Shown one piece after another: positions 23,898 through 33,062 of a stretch of 64,000 nt of DNA. The DNA is taken from NCBI GenBank assembly GCA_903927005.1, contig CAIYLH010000083.1, positions 29,914 through 93,913 of the forward strand, given 5' to 3'. Numbering within the stretch: position 1 is the stretch's first letter; the number at the start of each line of letters is the position of its first letter. The position numbers and the translations under genes were made by a program. Under the pieces are notes generated by a model that saw only the letters and a program-made list of their open reading frames with translations, was not told the origin of the DNA and made no database searches. Source of the stretch: an uncultured Pseudomonadota bacterium (GTDB lineage: Bacteria; Pseudomonadota; Gammaproteobacteria; Steroidobacterales; Steroidobacteraceae).

Positions 23898-24374
23898 TCA
23901 GGTGTCCAGGCGCTTGAGCAGGTTGTGGGTCTCAAGCGCCGCCAGAGCGGCCTCCGCCCCCTTGTTACCTGCCTTGCCGCCGGCACGGTCAATGGCCTGC
24001 TCGAAGGTGTCGCAGGTGAGCACGCCAAAGCCGACCGGCACGCCGCTATCGAGCGAGGCGCGGGCGACGCCGGACGAACATTCGCCGGCAACGAAGTCGA
24101 AATGCGCCGTGTCGCCCTTGATGACGGCGCCAAGCGCAACGATCGCATCGTAGCGGCGCGTCAGCGCGAGTTTCTTCACCACCAGCGGCATCTCGTAGGC
24201 GCCGGGCACGCGCACCAACTCGAGGTTCTTCTCCGAAGCGCCGTGGCGCACCAGCGCGTCAATCGCGCCTTCGATCAGCCGGGAAACCACGAAGTCATTG
24301 AAGCGCGCCGCGACGATCACTACGCGGATGTCGCGGGCCAGCAGGTCCGCCTCGAGGGTCTTGATCGTGGTCAT
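23898..24374 (-). CDS. ribH: 6,7-dimethyl-8-ribityllumazine synthase
   Basis: This 158-residue enzyme condenses dihydroxybutanone phosphate with the ribityl-pyrimidine intermediate, the penultimate riboflavin step. Typical segments are VVIVAARFNDFVVSRLIEGA, VRVPGAYEMPLVVKKL, and ALGAVIKGDTAHFDFVAGEC with the catalytic His. The ATG at 24374 overlaps the ribBX stop by four bases (ATGA). RibH normally assembles into a pentamer or larger cage. Confidence 0.96.
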   Translation of the reverse strand: MTTIKTLEADLLARDIRVVIVAARFNDFVVSRLIEGAIDALVRHGASEKNLELVRVPGAYEMPLVVKKLALTRRYDAIVALGAVIKGDTAHFDFVAGECSSGVARASLDSGVPVGFGVLTCDTFEQAIDRAGGKAGNKGAEAALAALETHNLLKRLDT

Positions 24375-25507
24375 GAACGAAGCTCTCCGGCCGGGTCTTG
24401 CTCGACGCCGGTGTTGACGTATTCGGTGATCGTAAGGCCGAAGGCCGCGAGGCCCTGCAGTTGCTTGGGTGCCGACAGCACGCGCATCTGCGTGACTCCC
24501 AGATCCTGCAGGATCTGCGCACCAATGCCGTAGGTTCGCAGCACCGGACCTTGCACGGCGCGCGGCACCGCGTCGCTCAAGCCGCGGATGGAGTCCACCA
24601 GTTCGCGCGGCCCCTCGTCGCTGCGCAGCAGCACGACGATGCCGTTGCCGTCCTCAGCGATGCGGCGCAACGCGTCGCGCAGCGGCCAGCCGAGCCCGTG
24701 GCCGCGGACGCCGACGACATCACGCAGGGTCTCGGCGAGATGCACGCGCACCAGCGGCGGATGACCCGGATCGAGCTTGCCACGCACGAACGCAAGATGA
24801 ACGTTGCGATTGACATGGTCCTCGTAGGCCAGCATCCGGAACGTCCCGAACTCGGTGTCGACCTGCGTGTCCTCGATGCGCTCGACCGAGCGCTCCTTGC
24901 TCAGCCGGTAACGGATCAGGTCCGCAATCGTGCCGATCTTCAGGCCGTGCTCGCGCGCGAACTTCTCCAGATCGCGCCGGCGCGCCATCGTGCCGTCTTC
25001 GTTGAGAATCTCGACGATGACAGCGGCGGCTTCGAAGCCCGCCAGACGCGCAAGGTCGCAACCCGCCTCGGTGTGCCCGGCGCGCGTCAACACGCCACCG
25101 GGCTGCGCCATCAGCGGAAAGATATGGCCGGGCTGGCGCAAATCCTCGGGGCCCGCGCCCTTCTTGACCGCCGCGCGCACCGTATGGGCGCGATCGTGGG
25201 CAGAAATCCCGGTCGTCACCCCTTCAGCAGCCTCGATCGAGATCGTGAAGTTGGTGCGATGGGTGAGGTCCGTGCTCGACACCATCAGCGGCAGCCGCAG
25301 CTCGCGGCAGCGCTCGGCGGTCATCGTTAGACAGATCAGGCCACGGCCGTAGCGGGCCATGAAGTTGACGTCCTCGGCGCGGACGCACTCGGCAGCCATT
25401 AGCAGGTCGCCCTCGTTCTCGCGATCCTCGTCGTCCATGATGACGACCATGCGCCCGGCACGCAGTTCGGCAAGGATGTCGTCGATGCTGTTGTCGAACG
25501 AGTTCAT
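24371..25507 (-). CDS. RibBX: DHBP synthase fused to a GTP cyclohydrolase II-like domain without zinc ligands
   Basis: Residues 1-205 are 3,4-dihydroxy-2-butanone-4-phosphate synthase, with the acidic VVIMDDEDRENEGDL motif and GHIFPLMAQPGGVLTRAGHTE. Residues 210-378 follow the GTP cyclohydrolase II fold. The cysteine-rich zinc motif expected there is absent: this stretch reads AETLRDVVGVRGHG and contains no cysteine. The domain is therefore probably not a cyclohydrolase, as described for RibBX proteins. YGIGAQILQDLGV near the end is typical of the fold. I choose ATG 25507 (378 residues) over an in-frame TTG at 25534. A genuine RibA should exist elsewhere in the genome. Confidence 0.9.
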   Translation of the reverse strand: MNSFDNSIDDILAELRAGRMVVIMDDEDRENEGDLLMAAECVRAEDVNFMARYGRGLICLTMTAERCRELRLPLMVSSTDLTHRTNFTISIEAAEGVTTGISAHDRAHTVRAAVKKGAGPEDLRQPGHIFPLMAQPGGVLTRAGHTEAGCDLARLAGFEAAAVIVEILNEDGTMARRRDLEKFAREHGLKIGTIADLIRYRLSKERSVERIEDTQVDTEFGTFRMLAYEDHVNRNVHLAFVRGKLDPGHPPLVRVHLAETLRDVVGVRGHGLGWPLRDALRRIAEDGNGIVVLLRSDEGPRELVDSIRGLSDAVPRAVQGPVLRTYGIGAQILQDLGVTQMRVLSAPKQLQGLAAFGLTITEYVNTGVEQDPAGELRS

Positions 25508-25558
25508 CGGGCGCGCCGCCCCTTGAGTGGCCAAAGGAGTAATTGTAACAGGGACCTG

Positions 25559-25924
25559 TCAGCCGCCGGCCCGCTTGGCAGCGATCCCCCGCCGAACCAG
25601 CTCCGCCAGCAGCGTGTCCCGGTGCTCGCCCTGGATCTCGATGACGCCCGCCTCGACCCGCCCGCCGCTGCCGCAACGCTGCTTGAGCTCGCGGGCGAGC
25701 TGTTCGAGCTGTGCGGCCGGCAGCCCCAGACCGGTCACGACCGTCACCCCCTTGCCGCCTCGACCCTGCACCTGGCGGGCTACCCGCACCGGCCCCGCCG
25801 GCGCGGCCGGACGGCTGGCAGCCAGCGCCTTGCAGCGGCAGGCATTGGCCGGAAAGCCGCAGCCGGGGCAAACCCGCCCCGGGCCGGTGGAGTAGACGAG
25901 GCGAGCGTCTGGGCGGGACTTCAT
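25559..25924 (-). CDS. SUI1/YciH-family translation initiation factor homologue
   Basis: A 121-residue protein with an N-terminal zinc-like CPGCGFPANACRC motif (residues about 19-31), followed by a SUI1 fold with GRGGKGVTVVTGL and IEIQGEHRDTLLAELVRRG. It is the bacterial relative of eukaryotic eIF1 and is thought to affect start-site fidelity; the role in bacteria is only partly known. It lies upstream of ribBX on the same strand and diverges from the acetyltransferase. Confidence 0.9.
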   Translation of the reverse strand: MKSRPDARLVYSTGPGRVCPGCGFPANACRCKALAASRPAAPAGPVRVARQVQGRGGKGVTVVTGLGLPAAQLEQLARELKQRCGSGGRVEAGVIEIQGEHRDTLLAELVRRGIAAKRAGG

Positions 25925-25991
25925 GCGGGCAAGTTTAGCGCGGCCTGCGCCGGCGCTCGACGGCAGAGCTCATGGCGACCGACAATGGCGC

Positions 25992-26465
25992 ATGGATGCA
26001 ATCCAAATCGCCCCCGCCCGCCGCGGGGATGCCGCCCGCCTCGCCTCGATGTCGCGACGACTCGTCGAAGCGGGTCTGGAGGCGTGCTGGACCGAGGATC
26101 GCGTCGAGCGCGAGCGCAAGAATCCCGACAGCGTCGTGCTGACCGCGCGAGTGGCAGGCTCGATCGGTGGCTTCGCCATCATGCAATACGGCGACGAGGC
26201 GGCGCACCTGAGCGTGCTTGCGGTCGAACCGATCCACCAACGCCACGGCATCGGCCGCAAGCTGGTCGCCTGGCTTGAGGACACCGCGCGTGGCGCCGGC
26301 GTGTTTTGCGTCCGGCTCGAGGTCCGCGACACCAACCACGGCGCGCGCCGCTTCTATACGGCGCTCGGCTATGCCGAACGCGGCTGGGTCCGCGGCTACT
26401 ACCAGGCGCACGAGGATGCGCTGCGCTTCGAGCGCGACCTGCGCGTACGCGACGCGAGCGTCTAG
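25992..26465 (+). CDS. GNAT-family N-acetyltransferase (RimI-like)
   Basis: A 157-residue acetyl-CoA-dependent acyltransferase. Motif A is clear as LAVEPIHQRHGIGRKLVAWLE (residues about 75-95), the acetyl-CoA pyrophosphate loop being QRHGIG. The C-terminal LEVRDTNHGARRFYTALGY resembles RimI-type enzymes that act on protein N-termini, but the substrate cannot be assigned. I choose ATG 25992 (MDAIQIAPARRGD), where family similarity begins. The frame is open back to 25923, and there is no strong ribosome site at either position. Confidence 0.83.
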   Translation: MDAIQIAPARRGDAARLASMSRRLVEAGLEACWTEDRVERERKNPDSVVLTARVAGSIGGFAIMQYGDEAAHLSVLAVEPIHQRHGIGRKLVAWLEDTARGAGVFCVRLEVRDTNHGARRFYTALGYAERGWVRGYYQAHEDALRFERDLRVRDASV

Positions 26466-26608
26466 CGCACGGTGCGCAGAGCCCCCTGAACCGCCCCTTT
26501 CCAGCGCACGACTAGTCATTCGTACTGGACGATTCCTATATGATAGCCGCCATCACGTCCGCTATGTTGCGCGGCAACAGACCAGTAGCCACCAGGAAAT
26601 GTTAGCTC

Positions 26609-28912
26609 ATGCACTACCGCCTCCGACCCCTGACCCTCGGCGCCCTGGCACTGGCCGTCACGCTGCCGACGCTCGCCGCGCCGCCCGCTGCGATCGACGC
26701 GCTGGACGAGATCATCGTCACCGCCAACAAGATGGCCGAGCCACTCAACAAGGTCGCCGAGAGCATCGGCGTCATGACCGCCGCGCAACTCGAGTCGAGC
26801 CGCACGGTCGACCTGCAGGACGTGGTCAATCGCGTCCCCGGCGTCTCGTCCAACTTCGCCGGAGCTCCGGGCACGGCCTCGTTCGCGGTGCGCGGCGTCA
26901 GCGCTAGCGGCGGCAACTCGACGACGACGGGCATGTACATCGACGACGTGTCGATCAATTTTGGCAACTTCGGCTTTGCCGGCGCCTTCGAGCCTGCCTT
27001 CTTCGACATCGACCGCGTCGAGGTGCTGCGCGGGCCGCAGGGCACGCTGTACGGCGCAGAATCGTTCGGCGGCACCATCCGCTTCGTCAACACACCCGCA
27101 GTGCTCGATGCGCGCGACGGCTACGTCAGCGGCAGCCTGTACTCGCAGGCGCAGGGCACCCCGGGCGGCTCGGCACGCGCCGCCATTAGCGTACCGCTGG
27201 TCGAGCAGCAGCTGGCGCTGCGACTGGCCGGCATATACCAGCACGACGGTGGCTTCGTCGATCACGTCGATGCCGACGGCGAGCGCATTCGCTCCAACAC
27301 CAACTCGCAGACCGTGACGGGCATGCGCGCGACGCTGCTCTGGCAGCCGACCGAGTACCTGAAGATCTCGCCGCTGTTCCAGTACCAACTGACCGAGAAC
27401 AAGGACACCTGGACGTACGATCGCTCGCTCGGGGAGTACAACAGTCCGCGCCGGCTCGACGAGCCACTGCGCGACCACTTCCGTCTGACTGCAGTGACCG
27501 CGACGCTGGAGATGGGAGACCACGTGCTCACCTCGGTGAGCAGCTACGTCAACCGCTCGATCGACCGCATCCAGGACTATACGAACTATGACGTCGGCTA
27601 CGTCGCGCCGGTGCTGGTGGACTACTTCGCGCCAGCCAACCCGGACGCCGCCCTCGCGCAGTTGCTGGCGGTCTCGGACCGGGCCTTCCACACCAATAGC
27701 AATGAGCAGTGGTCGCAGGAACTGCGCCTTGCAAGCCGCTTCCCGTCATTGAATGTGACCACCCTGGTCGGCCTGTATCTGAACCACGAGGCTCGCGGCC
27801 ACGTATCGGCGGAGAATGCGGCCGGCTTCGGGGACGTCACCCAGCAACTGTTCGGGCTCGACGCCAACGAGGCACTCGCTGCCGCGTTCGGTCAGGCTCC
27901 CGGACAGGCCGACCTGGGCGACGTGCTGTACGCCGAAGACTCGCAGCTGCGTTTCAATCGCACAGCGATCTACGGCGAGGGCTCCTGGGAGCCGGCCTCG
28001 CTGAAGGGTCTGAAGGTCACCGGCGGCGCGCGCTATTCGCGCATCACCGAGAAGCGCTTCGGCTACGCCGATGGATTCTTCAACAATGGCTTCCAGCCGC
28101 TGAACCAGGGCTTCAACGAGAACCAGACGGCGCCCAAACTGCGAGTCGCCTACCAGGCGAACGATGCGACGCTGCTGTATGTGTCGGCGGCGAAGGGGTT
28201 CCGCCTCGGCGGCCAGAACTCGTCACTGCCTTCGAGCTGCGGCCCCGAACTCGAGGCATCCGGCCTGACCTTCACACCCAGCTACGCCACCGACAGCCTG
28301 TGGAGCTACGAAGCTGGCGCCAAGCTGACGCTCGCCGACCGACGTCTGCAGATCAACGCCTCGGCGTTCCACATCGACTGGACCAACATCGTTCAGGCCA
28401 TCAACTTCAACGTCTGCGGCTTCGGCTTCAACGTGAACCTCGGCAAGGCCGCCAGTGACGGCGGTGACATCGCCGTGCAGTGGCGCCCGATCGCCGGCCT
28501 GGACATCGACCTGGGCATCGCCTACACGAACGCGCGCTTCAAGCAGAACGTCGATGTGGCGGGCATCGAAGCCGGCTCGCCGATCCCGTACAGCGTGCCG
28601 TGGACTGGCAACGTGGGCATTGGCTACGAATGGGCTGCTGCAAGCGGTCGGGCATACGCTCGCGCCGCCTACCTGTACACGGATGCGAGCCGCGGCGACA
28701 TTTACGCCGGCAGCTCGAACTTCATCCGCCCGGCCTACAGCACGGCCGACGCCTCTGGCGGCTATCGCTTCGACCGCTGGGATGTGTCGGTGTACGCGAA
28801 GAACCTGACCAACGCGCACCCGCCGCTGCAGCAGGACACGGGACTGGGCTACTACAACGTCGCGACGCTGCGCCCGCGGCAGATCGGCGTCGAGGCCCGC
28901 TGGACCTTCTGA
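26609..28912 (+). CDS. TonB-dependent outer-membrane receptor
   Basis: A 767-residue outer-membrane transporter. It begins with a signal peptide (about residues 1-23, ending LPTLAAPP) and a TonB box, DEIIVTANK. The plug domain (about 45-165) has LQDVVNRVPGVS and VEVLRGPQGTLYGAESFGGTIRF split across its conserved strands. The 22-strand barrel follows and ends in the outer-membrane signature VEARWTF. The type resembles receptors of sphingomonads and related groups with unknown ligands. The neighbouring S9 peptidase, convergent with it, suggests peptide or siderophore-peptide use, but this is a guess. The ribosome site AGGAA lies 10-15 bases upstream of ATG 26609. Confidence 0.93.
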   Translation: MHYRLRPLTLGALALAVTLPTLAAPPAAIDALDEIIVTANKMAEPLNKVAESIGVMTAAQLESSRTVDLQDVVNRVPGVSSNFAGAPGTASFAVRGVSASGGNSTTTGMYIDDVSINFGNFGFAGAFEPAFFDIDRVEVLRGPQGTLYGAESFGGTIRFVNTPAVLDARDGYVSGSLYSQAQGTPGGSARAAISVPLVEQQLALRLAGIYQHDGGFVDHVDADGERIRSNTNSQTVTGMRATLLWQPTEYLKISPLFQYQLTENKDTWTYDRSLGEYNSPRRLDEPLRDHFRLTAVTATLEMGDHVLTSVSSYVNRSIDRIQDYTNYDVGYVAPVLVDYFAPANPDAALAQLLAVSDRAFHTNSNEQWSQELRLASRFPSLNVTTLVGLYLNHEARGHVSAENAAGFGDVTQQLFGLDANEALAAAFGQAPGQADLGDVLYAEDSQLRFNRTAIYGEGSWEPASLKGLKVTGGARYSRITEKRFGYADGFFNNGFQPLNQGFNENQTAPKLRVAYQANDATLLYVSAAKGFRLGGQNSSLPSSCGPELEASGLTFTPSYATDSLWSYEAGAKLTLADRRLQINASAFHIDWTNIVQAINFNVCGFGFNVNLGKAASDGGDIAVQWRPIAGLDIDLGIAYTNARFKQNVDVAGIEAGSPIPYSVPWTGNVGIGYEWAAASGRAYARAAYLYTDASRGDIYAGSSNFIRPAYSTADASGGYRFDRWDVSVYAKNLTNAHPPLQQDTGLGYYNVATLRPRQIGVEARWTF

Positions 28913-28917
28913 GCGTG

Positions 28918-28957
28918 GCGCGTTCGGCGCCGCCCTAGGGGGCAGTGCCGAACGCGC
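28918..28957. terminator. Inverted repeat between convergent genes (possible bidirectional terminator)
   Basis: GCGCGTTCGGC at 28918-28928 is perfectly complementary to GCCGAACGCGC at 28947-28957: an 11-bp stem with an 18-base loop that contains the stop codon of the S9 peptidase gene. No T-tract follows on either strand, so classical Rho-independent termination is uncertain. Confidence 0.45.
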
Positions 28958-31040
28958 GCTGGATGAACGCCACGATCCGTCGGCGCGCGTCGTGGCCGTG
29001 CCACGGCTCGGTAGATGCTTCGGCGTAGATCGCCTGCGCGAGGGGACCATGGTCCTCACGCGGATAGGTGACCAGTTCGACCGGAACGCCGGACTGGCGC
29101 AGCGCGCGATACATCTCCTGCGACTGGCCGAGGGGGTCGGTTACATCCGCCTCTCCCTGCAGCAGCAGGAAAGGCGTGTGGCCGGATACGACGCGCGACA
29201 GCGGACTTTGCCGCCACGCATCAGCGCTGCGCTCCCACGGCTTGCCGAAGTACCAGCGGTCGTACCACGACGAATCCTCGGTGCCGTACTCGCTGTACTG
29301 GTCGATAACCGGCGCACCGCTGACGATCGCACGGAAGCGGTCGGTACTGCCCTCCACGAAAGCGGCCATCTCGCCGCCATAGCTGTAGCCGACCAGCGCT
29401 AGCCGCGCAGGATCGATCGGCTCGCTGGCCAGCACCCGGTCCACCGCGCTCATCAGGTCGCGGTAGTCACCACCGCCCAAGTCGTTCTTGTTGGCCGCGG
29501 CGAACGCAGCGCCACGACCGGCGCTGCCGCGCGGATTCACCCGCAGCACGGCCCAACCCTGCCCGACCAGGAAGTCGGCAAATGGATCCTGGTGATCGAA
29601 GTAGGCCCCCAGCGGCCCGCCATGCACTTCCAGCACGAGCGGCACGCGCTGCTGGCCGCGGTCCGACGGCATATAGAGCAGCCCCTGCAGCTGGCGACCC
29701 TCGTGCTCCCACTGCAGGCGCTGCGGCGCGACGCTGCGCAGCGGCGACGGCGACAATGCCGGCGTCAGCAGAACGCGCAGTGGCCCACCGAGGGACGCTG
29801 CGTAGTACAGCGCCGACGGCTGGCCACCGCTGCTGGCGAGAAACACCCAGCCACGGCGCATCGCGTTGCTATCCATCTCGCTAACGACCGCGGCCGGCAG
29901 CGCGAGCGTCGTGGCCACGCCTCGCTTCGCGCCATAACGAACCATCGACACGTCCAGGCCGCGCTCGACGCCGAGCAGCACTTCACCGCCGGCGAGCGCC
30001 ATCGGGGCACCGGCGGGATTGCCATCGAGCGGGTCGGGCCAGGCGTGTATCACACCGTTCGCCAGTTCGTAGTCGTACAGGGCCGAGTAACCGGGCGGCG
30101 CCTCCTGTTCGGCCTGCGCCACGAACAGCAACCGCTTGCCGTCTAGCGACCAGACCGCACTCGACACGGTGGGCGGCATGCCGGCCAGCCGGCGCGCATG
30201 CGTCGGCTCGGCCGCCTCGATCAACCATGTCTCGGTGGCTGGCCCCAGGTCAGCGGCGTGATTGCCTCCCTCGGCGAGCGCCACCAGGCGATGGCCATCC
30301 GCACTCCACGCGAATGCGCCTACATCCAGCTCGCCGCCGAGCGGCACCGGCAGCAAACGCCCGGTCGCAATTTCCAGCAGGTAGAGGCGGACATGGTGCA
30401 GACCGTGATCAACCCACGCCGCGTCCGCGCGCGCGTCCTTCTGGCGCTTCTCGCCCGGCGTCTCCGGATCACGTGCCGTCAGCGCGATCAAACGGCCGTC
30501 CGGCGACGGCCGGAACGCGACCACGTCCGCGGCAAGCTCCACAGCTGCCGGCAGCCCCTCACCGGGCGCAGCCGGCGGCAGTGCAAGCGGATCGCGCGCG
30601 TCGTCAGCGACGACCGGCACGTTGACGGCGAGCACTCTGGCCTCGCCGCCGGCAAGTGCCAACTGGTAGAGCGACGTGCGTTCGCCGCGATGAGCGATGA
30701 ACAGCACACTGCGTCCGTCGGGCAGCCACTGCGCCGATCCCTCGCCCTGCTTGTCGGAGGGCGGTGAAAAGGTCAGCTGGCGCGCCGCGCCAGCGTCGAT
30801 CTCCGTCAGGAACAAATGACCGCGCCCGCCGTCCGCGCTCGAATCAACCACCCGCATCAAGACCTGCCGGCCGTCCGGCGACAAACGCGGCTGCTCAAGG
30901 CGACGAAGCTGGCGCAACGCGTCACTGGAGGGCAGCGGCGGCTCGCCAGCGCTCGCCGCTACGCCAGGTAAAGCCACCAGCAGCCATAGCCACGGCGCGC
31001 ACAGATGGACGATGGATAAGGATGCAGCGCGGAATTTCAT
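28935..31040 (-). CDS. S9-family prolyl oligopeptidase / dipeptidyl aminopeptidase-like peptidase, exported
   Basis: A 701-residue serine peptidase. A signal peptide (about residues 1-30, ending LPGVAASAG) is followed by a beta-propeller with WD40-like repeats such as LSPDGRQVLMR and FRPSPDGRLIAL. The C-terminal alpha/beta-hydrolase domain holds the nucleophile in LVGYSYGGEMA (Ser near residue 550), an acidic residue in GEADVTDPLGQS, and His in YPREDHGP, so the triad is complete. It should cleave short peptides in the periplasm. It converges with the TonB receptor gene and ends 22 bases from it. Confidence 0.92.
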   Translation of the reverse strand: MKFRAASLSIVHLCAPWLWLLVALPGVAASAGEPPLPSSDALRQLRRLEQPRLSPDGRQVLMRVVDSSADGGRGHLFLTEIDAGAARQLTFSPPSDKQGEGSAQWLPDGRSVLFIAHRGERTSLYQLALAGGEARVLAVNVPVVADDARDPLALPPAAPGEGLPAAVELAADVVAFRPSPDGRLIALTARDPETPGEKRQKDARADAAWVDHGLHHVRLYLLEIATGRLLPVPLGGELDVGAFAWSADGHRLVALAEGGNHAADLGPATETWLIEAAEPTHARRLAGMPPTVSSAVWSLDGKRLLFVAQAEQEAPPGYSALYDYELANGVIHAWPDPLDGNPAGAPMALAGGEVLLGVERGLDVSMVRYGAKRGVATTLALPAAVVSEMDSNAMRRGWVFLASSGGQPSALYYAASLGGPLRVLLTPALSPSPLRSVAPQRLQWEHEGRQLQGLLYMPSDRGQQRVPLVLEVHGGPLGAYFDHQDPFADFLVGQGWAVLRVNPRGSAGRGAAFAAANKNDLGGGDYRDLMSAVDRVLASEPIDPARLALVGYSYGGEMAAFVEGSTDRFRAIVSGAPVIDQYSEYGTEDSSWYDRWYFGKPWERSADAWRQSPLSRVVSGHTPFLLLQGEADVTDPLGQSQEMYRALRQSGVPVELVTYPREDHGPLAQAIYAEASTEPWHGHDARRRIVAFIQRAFGTAP

Positions 31041-31117
31041 CGCAATATCTCATGCGCAAGGACGGGACGGCATTATGACTGGTGTACGACACGACTTGCC
31101 AAGGCACTGATGAAGCG

Positions 31118-31345
31118 TCAAAACTCCGCAGTGGCTCGCCGCCTCCCGACGACCATGACGGTGCACGCGGACCGCCCTGCCGCAGGTCCGCCCAAGCCCG
31201 CTGCGGCAGCGATCTTGCGCACAGCGAAACTTTCGTAGCCCTCACCGACGAGCATCGCGCGAGCCGCAGCGGCAATGCGCTCTCGCGTTAGCTGGCCCTT
31301 CGATACAGCAGCGGCCCCGGGGCGCGGGCGGCCGCGGATGCTCAT
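31118..31345 (-). pseudogene. Truncated TetR/AcrR-family regulator (HTH only)
   Basis: A 75-codon frame starting MSIRGRPRPGAAAVSKGQ. Residues 18-52 (LTRERIAAAARAMLVGEGY, then VRKIAAAAGL) are the first two helices of a TetR DNA-binding domain. The similarity stops just where the recognition helix should continue, and the frame ends 24 residues later. No ligand-binding domain exists. Its ATG overlaps the ribE stop (ATGA), so an intact regulator may once have been coupled to the riboflavin genes. It is now almost certainly non-functional. Confidence 0.7.
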
Positions 31346-31950
31346 GGCGTGCGCAAGGCCGAGGCAGTCACCAGACGCTCGACATATCGCGCGATGATGT
31401 CGATTTCAAGATTGACCGAATCGCCCACGACAAGCGCGCCGAGCGTAGTCACCTCACGCGTGTGCGGGATCAGATTCACGCCGAAGCGACGCCCCTCAAC
31501 CGCGTTGACCGTCAGGCTGACGCCCTCGATCGTGGCCGAGCCCTTGGCGGCGACATAGCGCGCCAGCGACTCGGGCACCTCGAACGTGAGCCGCAGCGAA
31601 CGCGCGTCATCCTGCGCTTCCACCAGCGTCGCAAGGCCGTCAACGTGACCGGTAACGTAGTGACCGCCCAGCGCGTCACCGGCACGCAGCGCCTTCTCCA
31701 GATTCACCTTGCTGCCTACAGCCCGTCGCCCCAGCGTCGTGCAGGCAAGGGTTTCGTTGGAGACATCCGCCGCGAAGTGGCCGCCATCGAGGCGCGTCAC
31801 CGTCAGGCAAGCACCAGCCACCGCGATGCTGTCGCCGAGCACGACGCCATCAAGCGACAGGCCGCAGGCATCGATCAGCAGCTCCACGTCGCCACCCTTG
31901 GGCGTCATCGCTGCAATCCGGCCAACGGCCTGAACGATACCGGTGAACAT
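31342..31950 (-). CDS. ribE: Riboflavin synthase, alpha subunit
   Basis: A 202-residue enzyme that dismutates two lumazine molecules to riboflavin. It starts with the diagnostic [12 protein letters not shown] and contains two tandem lumazine-binding repeats: LDGVVLGDSIAVAGACLTV in the first, and SATIEGVSLTVNAVEG in the second. The ATG at 31950 shares a base with the ribD stop (TGATG), so translation is coupled. In many relatives ribBA or ribBX follows directly; here it is 5.8 kb away. Confidence 0.95.
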   Translation of the reverse strand: MFTGIVQAVGRIAAMTPKGGDVELLIDACGLSLDGVVLGDSIAVAGACLTVTRLDGGHFAADVSNETLACTTLGRRAVGSKVNLEKALRAGDALGGHYVTGHVDGLATLVEAQDDARSLRLTFEVPESLARYVAAKGSATIEGVSLTVNAVEGRRFGVNLIPHTREVTTLGALVVGDSVNLEIDIIARYVERLVTASALRTP

Positions 31951-33062
31951 CACGCTACCTCGCGAGCCACGGGAACGAGCGTCAGGCGCAGGTCAGGGCC
32001 GATCTGGCGCACGTCGGTGTATCGAAATTCCCAGCGATCGCCCAGGTCGTCGAGCATCGGCAGCATCGCCAGCGGCGCGCCATCGTGACCCAGCAGGTGC
32101 GGCGCGAGGTAGAGCACGAACTCATCGACCAGCCCTGCGCTGATGAAGCTGCCGGCGAGCCGGGGACCGGCCTCGACCAGCACCTCGTTGAGGCCACGCT
32201 CACCAAGCAGACCCAGCACCTGCGCAAGATCGCGCCCACCGCCGGACGCCACGACGACCTCGGCACCGACTTTAGTCAGCGCCGCCTGCGCGGCGGCATC
32301 GCCAGAGCCGGTAAGGATCAACACCGGGCCCGTCTCGCTGAACAACCGCGCAGTGGGCCGCAGCACCAGTCCCGGATCCAGAATCACCCGTAGTGGCAGC
32401 CGGCCGCGCAGCTGCAGATTCACATCACGAACCGTCAAGCGCGCGTCGTCACGATCCACCGTGGAGGCCCCCGACAGCACCGCGCTGCTGCGCGCGCGCA
32501 AGCGCTGCACGTCGGCACGGGCCGCCTCCGAGGTCAGCCACTGGCTGCTGCCATTGGCAAGCGCAGTGCGACCATCGAGACTTGCGCCCAACTTAACCCG
32601 CAGCCACGGGCGACCGCGGCGCAGGCGACTGAAGAAGCCCACGTTCAGCGCTTCGGCCTGGCCCGCCAGCAGGCCGGACTGAACGCTGACGCCGGCCGCC
32701 GCGAGCCGCGCAACGCCGGCACCGGACACCAGTGGGTTCGGGTCGCCCGAAGCGTAGACGACGCGAGCGACCCCCGCCGCCAGCAGCGCCTCGGCGCAAG
32801 GTGGCGTGCGGCCGTGGTGCGCACAGGGTTCAAGCGTCACGTAGACGGTCGCGCCGCGCGCAGCGCCGCCCGCGGCGGCGAGCGCGTGCACCTCGGCATG
32901 CCCTTCACCGGCACGGGCGTGAAACCCCTCGCCCACGATTCGACCCGCATTGACGATCACGCAGCCCACCCGTGGGTTCGGGTCGGTCGAGTAAAGACCC
33001 AACTCGGCCAGCTGCAGTGCCCGCGCCATATAGAGGTGATCGTTGGCGTTGAAGTCGGTCAT
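31950..33062 (-). CDS. ribD: Bifunctional diaminohydroxyphosphoribosylaminopyrimidine deaminase / reductase RibD
   Basis: A 370-residue enzyme performing the second and third steps of riboflavin synthesis. The N-terminal deaminase has the zinc motifs [10 protein letters not shown] and [16 protein letters not shown]. The C-terminal reductase begins near [19 protein letters not shown] and includes a nucleotide-binding [20 protein letters not shown]. Its start overlaps the nrdR stop by four bases (ATGA). I saw no FMN riboswitch upstream. Confidence 0.96.
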   Translation of the reverse strand: MTDFNANDHLYMARALQLAELGLYSTDPNPRVGCVIVNAGRIVGEGFHARAGEGHAEVHALAAAGGAARGATVYVTLEPCAHHGRTPPCAEALLAAGVARVVYASGDPNPLVSGAGVARLAAAGVSVQSGLLAGQAEALNVGFFSRLRRGRPWLRVKLGASLDGRTALANGSSQWLTSEAARADVQRLRARSSAVLSGASTVDRDDARLTVRDVNLQLRGRLPLRVILDPGLVLRPTARLFSETGPVLILTGSGDAAAQAALTKVGAEVVVASGGGRDLAQVLGLLGERGLNEVLVEAGPRLAGSFISAGLVDEFVLYLAPHLLGHDGAPLAMLPMLDDLGDRWEFRYTDVRQIGPDLRLTLVPVAREVA

